This document shows positions 16,075 through 23,461 of a stretch of DNA of 64,000 nucleotides, one piece after another. The notes below the pieces were generated by a model that saw only the letters and a program-made list of their open reading frames with translations, was not told the origin of the DNA and did no database searches. The translations under genes were made by a program, and so were the position numbers. Position 1 is the first letter of the stretch; every line of letters begins with the position of its first letter. Source of the DNA: Tuberibacillus sp. Marseille-P3662 (GTDB taxonomy: Bacteria > Bacillota > Bacilli > Bacillales > Sporolactobacillaceae). The stretch is from assembly GCF_900178005.1 (NCBI RefSeq), contig NZ_FXBS01000006.1:682001-746000 (forward strand), read 5' to 3'.

Positions 16075-17280
16075 ATGTTGCCATTTGCAATCAACGAATA
16101 TCAAGAGAGGATCAATCAAGTTAAAGACATCATGCAGAAGCGGGGAATTGAGGTATTGTTGATTACAAACCCGGCGAACATGAACTATTTATCGGGTTAT
16201 GATGCCTGGTCATTCTATGTGCATCAAATGTTAGTGATTATTTTGGATGAAGATCAACCGTTGTGGCTGGGTCGATATCAAGATGCTAATGGGGCCAAAG
16301 CAACAACGTGGCTTTATGATGACAACATTATTCCATATCCGGATTATTATGTTCAATCGAAGACCTATCATCCTATGGGATTCATCGCGAGCATTTTAAG
16401 TCAAATTGGCCAGGGTAATCGTCATATCGGCGTTGAAATGGAGAATTATTATTTTTCAGCGAAAGCCTATGAAATGTTAAAAACAAATCTACCTAACGCC
16501 ACGTTCAAAGATGCCAGTCAACTTGTCAATAATGTTCGTCTGATAAAATCGGATCAAGAAATTGAATATATAAAACGTGCGGCAGAGATTGGCGGGCATG
16601 CCATGCAAAAAGGGATTCAGGGGATCCATGCAGGTGTTCGTGAAAATGATGTCGCGGCAACAATCTATCATGCTTTAATATCTGGCACGGACACATACGG
16701 TGGTGATTATCCAGCTATCGTTCCATTACTGCCAGCAGGGAAAAAAACATCAGCGCCTCATTTGACATGGTCGGAGGATCCCTATCAAGCAGGTGAAGCA
16801 GTGATTGTTGAGTTAGCAGGTTGCTATAAACGGTATCATGCGCCTCTTGCCCGGACTGTTTCCATTGGCAAGCCGTCACAAGCATTCAGTGATTTATCCC
16901 TTGTTCTTACAGAAGGCTTAAATAAGGCGCTGGAAGCAGTAAAACCAGGGGTCACTTGTGAAGAAATTGAGCGGGTGTGGCGTGAATCCATTGCCAAACA
17001 CGGCATCAAGAAGGAGTCGCGTCTTGGCTACTCCATGGGACTTAGTTATCCACCTGATTGGGGAGAGCATACCGCTAGTCTGCGCCCGGGCGATCAAACA
17101 GTTTTACAGCCAAACATGACTTTTCATATGATTCCGGGTCTCTGGTTCGACAATCAAGGCATTGAAATTAGTGAGTCATTTCGTGTTACAGAACAAGGTT
17201 GTGAGGTTTTTTCTAATTACCCTCGTGAACTATTGATACAGGAACCGTTACCAATTGATCAAAGCGGTAAAATCAGTTAA
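16075..17280 (+). CDS. doeA: Ectoine hydrolase, DoeA/EutD type (M24 peptidase fold)
   Basis: A 401-residue two-domain creatinase/aminopeptidase-P fold protein, the usual length for DoeA. The metal-binding residues of true M24 peptidases are absent. At the first-Asp site the sequence is VELAGCYKRYHAPLARTV (E246; the second Asp position is a proline), the histidine loop reads GYSMGLSY, and FHMIPGLW lacks the glutamate. Such a metal-free site is known from creatinase and fits ectoine hydrolases, which open the ectoine ring to N-acetyl-diaminobutyrate. The ATG at 16075 sits 8 bases after AAGGAGG; an upstream TTG at 16021 has no such site. It leads a tight run with eutC, the PLP lyase and the M20 gene (gaps of 12-16 bases). 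Confidence 0.8.
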   Translation: MLPFAINEYQERINQVKDIMQKRGIEVLLITNPANMNYLSGYDAWSFYVHQMLVIILDEDQPLWLGRYQDANGAKATTWLYDDNIIPYPDYYVQSKTYHPMGFIASILSQIGQGNRHIGVEMENYYFSAKAYEMLKTNLPNATFKDASQLVNNVRLIKSDQEIEYIKRAAEIGGHAMQKGIQGIHAGVRENDVAATIYHALISGTDTYGGDYPAIVPLLPAGKKTSAPHLTWSEDPYQAGEAVIVELAGCYKRYHAPLARTVSIGKPSQAFSDLSLVLTEGLNKALEAVKPGVTCEEIERVWRESIAKHGIKKESRLGYSMGLSYPPDWGEHTASLRPGDQTVLQPNMTFHMIPGLWFDNQGIEISESFRVTEQGCEVFSNYPRELLIQEPLPIDQSGKIS

Positions 17281-17296
17281 GAAGAGGTGAATCAAA

Positions 17297-18259
17297 TTGG
17301 ATATTTTTCAAGAAAAGGAGATTCGATCGACCGTTTCTCTTAATCATGAAGTCATCACTGTTATTGAATCCGCCTTTAATCAATTGATGACCCAATCGGT
17401 GCACATGCCTCCGATCATGCGGGTTGACGTTCCGGAAAACAACGGGGAGGTTGATGTGAAATCGGCCTATATCCCTGGGTATGATACCTTTGCCATTAAA
17501 GTATCCTCTGGTTTTTTCGATAACTGGAAACAAGGATTACCGAGTGCGAGCGGTTTAATGATGCTGATTAGCAGTCAGACCGGTGTTCCAGAAACCATTT
17601 TGCAAGATAATGGGTATTTGACAGATGTACGGACCGCTGCAGCTGGTGCGGTCGCGTCAAACTATTTAGCACGTGAAGCCACCCAAATTGCTGGTATTAT
17701 TGGTTCAGGCGCACAAGCCCGCTACCAAACGAAGGCATTGGCTCTTGTCCGCAATCTTCAAGAGGTGATTGTCTACGGACGGACACCGGAAAAAGTCCAG
17801 CAATTTAAGAAGGATATGGAGCATGAATTAAAGATTCCCGTCAAAATGGCCGAATCGGCGGAAACCGTTGTTCGTAATAGCGATACCGTGGTGACGACAA
17901 CACCAGCAGAGTCACCGGTTATCCGATCTGATTGGCTGCATCCAGGGCTTCATATCACTGCAATGGGTTCGGATGCTGAGCAGAAACAAGAGCTGGATTC
18001 AGATGTTTTAGAACAAGCGGATAAAGTTGTCTGTGATGTTAAAAGTCAATCTCTTAGGCTTGGAGAATTGCGTAGCTGTCCATCGGATCAAGTGATCAAT
18101 AATGTCTATGAGCTTGGGCAACTGACAACGGGTAAGGTTAAGGTGCGTGAACGTGAGGATGCCGTTACCGTCTGCGATCTTACCGGAACCGGTGTCCAGG
18201 ATACAGCTATCGCCCGCTACGCTTATGACAAGTTGAAACAACCAACTTATTCAAAATAA
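17297..18259 (+). CDS. eutC: EutC, ornithine cyclodeaminase/mu-crystallin family
   Basis: A 320-residue NAD(P)-binding protein of the ornithine cyclodeaminase family. The Rossmann segment is IAGIIGSGAQARYQTKAL (GxGxQA), with LTDVRTAAAGAVASNYLA before it and ITAMGSDAEQKQELDSDVL after it, all family marks. It starts with a TTG behind GAAGAGGTG. EutC always pairs with EutB in ectoine operons and is thought to help turn hydroxyectoine-derived compounds into ectoine or aspartate semialdehyde. Its precise reaction is still unclear in the literature I know. It is co-transcribed with doeA (16-base gap). Confidence 0.78.
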   Translation: MDIFQEKEIRSTVSLNHEVITVIESAFNQLMTQSVHMPPIMRVDVPENNGEVDVKSAYIPGYDTFAIKVSSGFFDNWKQGLPSASGLMMLISSQTGVPETILQDNGYLTDVRTAAAGAVASNYLAREATQIAGIIGSGAQARYQTKALALVRNLQEVIVYGRTPEKVQQFKKDMEHELKIPVKMAESAETVVRNSDTVVTTTPAESPVIRSDWLHPGLHITAMGSDAEQKQELDSDVLEQADKVVCDVKSQSLRLGELRSCPSDQVINNVYELGQLTTGKVKVREREDAVTVCDLTGTGVQDTAIARYAYDKLKQPTYSK

Positions 18260-18275
18260 TGAGGGAGGAGATCAT

Positions 18276-19478
18276 ATGACAAAGGACATTAACCAAGGAA
18301 CAAAAGCTGTATGGGCTGGGGAGAAGGATCAACTTGCATTTGGTGCGACACAGGTTCCTGTTGTGCATAGTGTATCATTCGGGTATGAGGACATGGATGA
18401 ATGGTACGATGTTGCTATCGGCAAGAAACCGGGTCATATCTACGGGCGTAACACGAATCCAACGGTGCAAGCATTCGAAGATAAAGTTAAGGCATTAGAA
18501 GGAGCCGAAGCGGCAACGAGTTTTTCAACGGGGATGGCGGCTATCAGTAACACACTTTCGACTTTCCTTGCTCCAGGGGACCGAGTTGTTTCTATAAAAG
18601 ACACATATGGCGGCACGAACAAAATTTTCACGGAGTTTTTACCTAGACAAAATATTGATGTTGAGCTCTGTGAAACCGGTAATCACGAAGCATTGGAAGC
18701 CGAGATCGCTAAAGGCTGTAAAATTCTTTACCTTGAAACACCGACAAATCCCACTGTGAAAATAACAGATATTGAAAGAATGGTTACAGCTGGTAAACAA
18801 GTAGGAGCCATGGTGATTGTCGATAATACGTTTGCGACACCTATCAATCAAAATCCATTGACCTATGGTGTTGACCTAGTGATTCATAGTGCCACGAAGT
18901 TTTTAGGCGGGCATGCAGATGCACTGGGGGGTGTCGTTTGTGGTGATAAAAATCTTGTCGAACCTATTTATCATTACCGAGAAATTAATGGGGCAACGCT
19001 TGATCCTATGGCCGCTTATTTACTATTAAGGGGCATGAAGACCCTTAAATTAAGACTTCGCCAACAAGGAGACAATGCGATGGAGCTCGCTAACTATCTC
19101 AAAAGCGTTGAGTGGGTGGATGATGTCTTCTATCCGGGACTTCCGGAACACTCCGGTCATGATATTGCAACGAAGCAAATGCGTCATTATGGAGCGATGT
19201 TGAGTTTCTCTGTTAAAGGCGGGGTTGAGACGCTTAGGCATTTGCTTCCTTCCTTGAAATATGCCAACCGCGCCGCCAATCTCGGCTCGGTGGAAACAGT
19301 CGTTGGTCCGTCACGAACAACCAGTCACGTTGAATGTACGCCTGAAGAGCGCGCAGCTATGGGCATTCCAGAAGGTCTGATTCGCGTCTCCGTTGGTATT
19401 GAGGATATTGATGATATTATCCAAGACTTTCAAACCGCTTTTGAAGGCTTACCTAAAGAACGGTTGGTTAACGGATAG
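18276..19478 (+). CDS. Trans-sulfuration family PLP enzyme (cystathionine/methionine gamma-lyase-like)
   Basis: A 400-residue fold-type-I PLP enzyme of the Cys/Met metabolism family. HIYGRNTNPT supplies the partner-subunit phosphate Tyr-Arg, Y111 in DTYGGTNKIF stacks on PLP, D183 lies in VDNTFATP, and K208 in SATKFLGGHAD holds the cofactor. GSVETVVGPSRTTSH and GLIRVSVGIEDIDDI close the domain. Enzymes of this family do gamma-elimination or replacement on homoserine derivatives, cystathionine or methionine. No sulfur genes are near. It lies inside the ectoine cluster, so I infer gamma-elimination of homoserine (or of a diaminobutyrate derivative) to 2-oxobutyrate and ammonia. The substrate needs an assay; cystathionine gamma-synthase or lyase is the conservative label. 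Confidence 0.8.
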   Translation: MTKDINQGTKAVWAGEKDQLAFGATQVPVVHSVSFGYEDMDEWYDVAIGKKPGHIYGRNTNPTVQAFEDKVKALEGAEAATSFSTGMAAISNTLSTFLAPGDRVVSIKDTYGGTNKIFTEFLPRQNIDVELCETGNHEALEAEIAKGCKILYLETPTNPTVKITDIERMVTAGKQVGAMVIVDNTFATPINQNPLTYGVDLVIHSATKFLGGHADALGGVVCGDKNLVEPIYHYREINGATLDPMAAYLLLRGMKTLKLRLRQQGDNAMELANYLKSVEWVDDVFYPGLPEHSGHDIATKQMRHYGAMLSFSVKGGVETLRHLLPSLKYANRAANLGSVETVVGPSRTTSHVECTPEERAAMGIPEGLIRVSVGIEDIDDIIQDFQTAFEGLPKERLVNG

Positions 19479-19490
19479 GAGGTTGCCCAA

Positions 19491-20693
19491 TTGCCTATAA
19501 AATCAACGGATGTCAAAGCGAGAGCTGATGCCATCCAAACTCAGTTGACCCATTGGCGCCGCCATCTTCACAAGTATCCGGAATTAGGTTTTGAAGAAAC
19601 AGCCACATCACAGTTTGTGGAGCAAGAATTAAGGAAAATGGGCGTTTATGAGCTAGTTAAAGACATTGGTGGCACAGGAATTGTTGCGATCCTTCACGTT
19701 GGCGCGGGTCCAGTGGTCGGGCTCCGCGCTGACATGGATGCCCTTCCGGTTCAAGAAACAACGGGTGAAGACTATCAATCTCAAAATGTGGGTGTGATGC
19801 ATGCTTGTGGCCATGATGCTCATACAGCCATGTTACTTGGAGTCGCCCATCTTTTAGCTGACGAATATAAGCAAGGTCACCTCCATGGCACGATTAAATT
19901 ACTGTTCCAGCCTGCCGAAGAAACAGCAGACGGCCACGGCTTGACTGGTGCTCCATATGTGCTCCAGTCAGGGGCGCTAGATGATATTGATATGATCGCG
20001 GCATTGCATATGTGCCCATGGCGTAACCCCCATGAAATACAAATCAATGACGGTCTGAGCATGGCTAATATTGATAATTTTAAAATGATAGTTAAAGGAT
20101 CAGGAGGACACGGAGGCTATCCTCATCAAGGAAGCGATCCTATTTGGATGACTGCTAACTTATTACAAAATGTGTATGGGCTCATTAGCCGGCGGATTGA
20201 CCCCTTGGAGGTTGGAACAATCAGTGTCGGTGAGATCAAAGGCGGTCAGGCACCCAATGTTATTCCAGAGGATGTCTATTTATCGGGAACAATGCGCTCG
20301 TATACACCGGAAACACGGGCGCAGTTGATTCATGAACTTAAGTCAATTACCGAGGTGCTACAAGGATTTGGCGGGACTGTAGATTTGGAAATAGAGCGGG
20401 GTGAGCCAGCGTTAAACAATGATCCACATGTCAATGAACTTATCCGTGCTGCTGCTACATCTGTGGATCCTGAAATAACAATTTATAATGGACCGTTTGG
20501 CATGGGTGGTGAAGATTTTGGCCACATAATTGAGACCATCCCCGGTGCGATGTTTTTTCTCGGATGTGCCCTTTCTGATGGGAAGCAACGTGATTTACAC
20601 ACATCAGGTTTTCAAATCGATGAACGGGTTCTGCCGATCGGAACGGCGATATTAGTTGAGACCCTTCATCAAATGATTAAGGACTGCCGGTAA
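19491..20693 (+). CDS. M20 family deacetylase, probable N-acetyl-diaminobutyrate deacetylase (DoeB2-like)
   Basis: A 400-residue M20D amidohydrolase related to hippurate hydrolase and N-acetyl amino acid deacetylases. Metal and catalytic marks are RRHLHKYPELGFEE, VGLRADMDALPVQE, MHACGHDAHTAMLLG (the Cys and His ligands of M20D) and FQPAEETADG. GGEDFGHI lies near the C-terminus. The start is a TTG at 19491 behind AGGAGG. In the DoeA pathway the acetyl group must be removed from N-alpha-acetyl-diaminobutyrate. DoeB of Halomonas is of another fold, but an M20 form (DoeB2) is used in other bacteria. Position and family make this the likely second step. It is the last gene of the tight doeA run. 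Confidence 0.75.
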   Translation: MPIKSTDVKARADAIQTQLTHWRRHLHKYPELGFEETATSQFVEQELRKMGVYELVKDIGGTGIVAILHVGAGPVVGLRADMDALPVQETTGEDYQSQNVGVMHACGHDAHTAMLLGVAHLLADEYKQGHLHGTIKLLFQPAEETADGHGLTGAPYVLQSGALDDIDMIAALHMCPWRNPHEIQINDGLSMANIDNFKMIVKGSGGHGGYPHQGSDPIWMTANLLQNVYGLISRRIDPLEVGTISVGEIKGGQAPNVIPEDVYLSGTMRSYTPETRAQLIHELKSITEVLQGFGGTVDLEIERGEPALNNDPHVNELIRAAATSVDPEITIYNGPFGMGGEDFGHIIETIPGAMFFLGCALSDGKQRDLHTSGFQIDERVLPIGTAILVETLHQMIKDCR

Positions 20694-20752
20694 CAAGATT
20701 GGAGCACTTCCCCGCTTTTCTAAGGACTACCCTTATCATTTTAACGGAGAAG

Positions 20753-20850
20753 GAAGGGATCGACTAAAAACCGCAACGTTCTGTTGCTGCCGCTAATGCT
20801 AGTACATCCTGTGCGTTACGACGTAGTAAAAATGATTATAGAGGGAGGAA
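20753..20850 (+). promoter_or_regulatory. Two-hairpin leader, copy A (before homoserine dehydrogenase)
   Basis: In the 163-base spacer, about 100 bases resemble the leader at 25176-25275. There are two small hairpins: GCAAC/GTTGC (20773-20787) with loop GTTCT, and GTAC/GTGC (20802-20814) with loop ATCCT. The shared segment AGTAAAAATGATT then leads into AGAGGGAGGA, the ribosome site of the gene at 20857. Similarity runs through the Shine-Dalgarno site and stops at the coding start, which suggests a cis-acting RNA. I do not recognise the class. A member of a dispersed hairpin repeat family is the alternative. Confidence 0.55.
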
Positions 20851-20856
20851 TATGTT

Positions 20857-21909
20857 TTGGCTCATAAATTAGCTTTTGTCGGGTTTGGTGGTGTTGGGCA
20901 GGCTTTAGCAGACATTATCTTGGACAAAAAGGAAACCTTGAAAGAACAAATGGGAACGGAACCTATCATTGTTGCCATTTCTGATGTTATGAAAGGAGCC
21001 GTTTATCATCCAGATGGCTTAGATATTGAGACTTTATTGAAAACAGTGAGAGAAACGGGTTCGGTTGAGCAATATCCTAATGTTCCGGGCTTAAAGACAG
21101 GAATGAATAGCATCGAAACGATTCAACAGACGAATGCAGATACCATTGTTGAAGTGACTTATACAGATGTACAAACGGGTCAACCGGCGATTGATCATTG
21201 CCGGATGGCGTTCCAAAACAGTAAAAACGTGGTAACGACGAATAAAGGGCCGATTGCACTTGCTTACCATGAATTATCACAACTTGCAGCCGATCATCAT
21301 GTCTTTTGGGGATTTGAGGGCACGGTCATGAGTGGGACACCAGCACTACGAATGCCGAAAACAACGCTTGCTGGCAACGAGATTACAGAAATCAAAGGTA
21401 TTCTAAATGGCACAACCAATTATATATTGTGTGAAATGGAAGCTGGTTTAACTTATGATGAGGCTCTAAGTAAAGCCCAAGAACTCGGGTATGCCGAAGC
21501 GGATCCCACAAGTGATGTTGAAGGCTACGATGCCCGCTACAAAACCGTTATTTTAGCCAACTATGTGATGGGGGCGCCATTGGACGTTTCAGATATTAAG
21601 TGCCAGGGAATCACGGGTCTGAATCAAGGGGATATCGAAACTGCCCAAGAGCAAGGTGAAAAGTGGAAGCTGATTGCCAGGATTCGAAAAGAAGAGGGGG
21701 GCATCAAGGCAAGTGTTCAACCTGAGCGAATCTCCGCTGATGATCAGCTTGCGGCTGTTCATGGCCCTGTGAATGCCATTATTTATGAATGTGATCTGGC
21801 TGGAACAATCATGTTGACGGGTGCGGGTGCAGGTTTGCAGGAAACAGGTTTCTCATTGCTTATTGATCTAATCAATGGGGTGCGAGATCGATCTTTGGCC
21901 AAAACATGA
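20857..21909 (+). CDS. Homoserine dehydrogenase without ACT domain
   Basis: A 350-residue NAD(P)-dependent oxidoreductase. VGFGGVGQALADI is the nucleotide fold, TTNKGPIALAYHEL the hinge, EGTVMSGTPALR and EIKGILNGTTNYIL the substrate loops. GYAEADPTSDVEGYDARYK keeps the catalytic set E214, D225 and K229. The C-terminal ACT domain that gives threonine feedback in many biosynthetic forms is absent (usual length with ACT ~430). It converts aspartate semialdehyde and homoserine into each other. Set between an ectoine deacetylase and an aldehyde dehydrogenase, it probably acts in catabolism: aspartate semialdehyde to homoserine. The start is a TTG at 20857, 8 bases after GGAGG, and a related leader lies in front. 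No thrB or thrC is near. Confidence 0.8.
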   Translation: MAHKLAFVGFGGVGQALADIILDKKETLKEQMGTEPIIVAISDVMKGAVYHPDGLDIETLLKTVRETGSVEQYPNVPGLKTGMNSIETIQQTNADTIVEVTYTDVQTGQPAIDHCRMAFQNSKNVVTTNKGPIALAYHELSQLAADHHVFWGFEGTVMSGTPALRMPKTTLAGNEITEIKGILNGTTNYILCEMEAGLTYDEALSKAQELGYAEADPTSDVEGYDARYKTVILANYVMGAPLDVSDIKCQGITGLNQGDIETAQEQGEKWKLIARIRKEEGGIKASVQPERISADDQLAAVHGPVNAIIYECDLAGTIMLTGAGAGLQETGFSLLIDLINGVRDRSLAKT

Positions 21910-21926
21910 CGAAAGGCGGGTTATTA

Positions 21927-23381
21927 ATGACGACACAAGTTAAACTGCAGAAAATGTTTTTAGCAGGTGAATGGGTGAGCCGATCACATACCATTGACGT
22001 TTTTAACCCACAAAATAGTGAGATGATAGCATCAGTACCGGCGGCTTCCCGTGAGGACATGTTATTGACCATAGAAAAAGCCAAAAAGGGCACGCAGATG
22101 GCTTCGAATATGCCAGCTCATCAGCGGATGACCATCATTCATCATGCGGCCGATTATATCGAGGCTCGCCGTGACCGATATGCTCAAACCATTGCCACGG
22201 AAAGTAGTAAAACGATTCGCGAAGCGACGGGTGAAGTGAAAAGGTGTATCGAGACCCTACGCCTTAGTGCCGAGGAGGCCCGGAGAATTACGGGTGAGAC
22301 GATTAACTTTGATCAAGCGGAAGGTAGTGAACATCGGGTCGGTTATTATTATCGGTTTCCGATTGGGGTTATAGGTGCGATTACTCCATTTAATGATCCG
22401 CTCAATCTCGTCGCTCACAAAGTGGGGCCGGCGATTGCGGCAGGTAATGCGATTGTCGTCAAACCAGCGTCAGTGACGCCATTAAGCGCTCTACTGTTAG
22501 CGGAGGCATTTGAGAAGGCGGGGCTAGCCAAGGGCATTCTCTCAGTTGTGACGGGTTCGGGCGGTGAGATTGGCGACACGTTAATCACACATCCCGATGT
22601 TAAAATGATTTCATTTACCGGTGGCTTGGAAACGGGACGAACAATTGCTCATAAGGCGGGGCTAAAAAAAGTAAGTATGGAGCTTGGTTCCAATTCACCG
22701 GTGATTATTTTAGAAGACGCGGACTTGGATAAAGCGATTGAGGCGTGTATATCCGGAGGATTTTCCGCCGCTGGGCAAAATTGTATCGGTGTGCAACGAA
22801 TTCTTGTTGAGACTCCCGTGTACGAACGATTTGTTGAGCAGTATGCGCAAGAAGTAAGTCGATTAACCGTCGGGGATAAATTTTCGGAGTGGACGGACGT
22901 TGGCCCCATGATTAATGAACAGGAAGCGAAACGGGTTGAAAATTGGGTCAATCGTGCTGTCTATAGAGGCGCAACGCTGCTGACAGGTGGTCGACGTGAG
23001 CGCGCTTTTTATTATCCGACAGTCTTGACAGATGTTCCGAAAGATGCAACGTTAACCCGTGAAGAAATCTTTGGACCGGTTGTTTTGATCTATCCTGTCC
23101 CGGATCTTTCTCATGCCGTCGATTTGGCCAATGATGTCGATTATGGCCTGCAAGCAGGCATTTTTACCCAGAACTTGGATAAGGTCTTTCGTACGATTCG
23201 AACAATCGACGCGGGTGGTATTATGATTAATGATAGTAGTGATTACCGCATTGATGGTATGCCATTTGGCGGTGTGAAGGGATCCGGATTAGGGCGTGAA
23301 GGCGTCAAGTATGCGATCGAAGCTATGACGGAACCCAAAGTTGTTTGCTTTAATCTTAACGATCGATTAGCTAGTGAATAA
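21927..23381 (+). CDS. Aldehyde dehydrogenase family protein (possible DoeC-like semialdehyde dehydrogenase)
   Basis: A 484-residue NAD(P)-dependent dehydrogenase. Cofactor and active-site marks are GAITPFNDPLNL, ISFTGGLETGR, MELGSNSPVII with the general base E252, and GQNCIGVQR with the nucleophile C286. In ectoine degradation DoeC oxidises aspartate semialdehyde to aspartate, and an enzyme of this class is expected here. The GQNCIGVQR variant also occurs in lactaldehyde and phosphonoacetaldehyde dehydrogenases, so the substrate is not fixed. I chose the ATG at 21927, behind AAAGGCGGG. An ATG at 21906 overlapping the upstream stop lacks a ribosome site. It ends the homoserine dehydrogenase transcript at a terminator. 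Confidence 0.8.
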   Translation: MTTQVKLQKMFLAGEWVSRSHTIDVFNPQNSEMIASVPAASREDMLLTIEKAKKGTQMASNMPAHQRMTIIHHAADYIEARRDRYAQTIATESSKTIREATGEVKRCIETLRLSAEEARRITGETINFDQAEGSEHRVGYYYRFPIGVIGAITPFNDPLNLVAHKVGPAIAAGNAIVVKPASVTPLSALLLAEAFEKAGLAKGILSVVTGSGGEIGDTLITHPDVKMISFTGGLETGRTIAHKAGLKKVSMELGSNSPVIILEDADLDKAIEACISGGFSAAGQNCIGVQRILVETPVYERFVEQYAQEVSRLTVGDKFSEWTDVGPMINEQEAKRVENWVNRAVYRGATLLTGGRRERAFYYPTVLTDVPKDATLTREEIFGPVVLIYPVPDLSHAVDLANDVDYGLQAGIFTQNLDKVFRTIRTIDAGGIMINDSSDYRIDGMPFGGVKGSGLGREGVKYAIEAMTEPKVVCFNLNDRLASE

Positions 23382-23412
23382 AGGGAGCCTGAGTCTCGGG
23401 CTTCCTTTTTTA
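23382..23412 (+). terminator. Intrinsic terminator between the aldehyde dehydrogenase and transporter genes
   Basis: AAGGGAGCC and GGCTTCCTT form a stem around TGAGTCTC and are followed by six T bases, directly after the stop codon. Confidence 0.8.
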
Positions 23413-23461
23413 GACAAAATATATTCTGATAATTGAAAAAGCATTTGTTAGGAGGGTTTCG

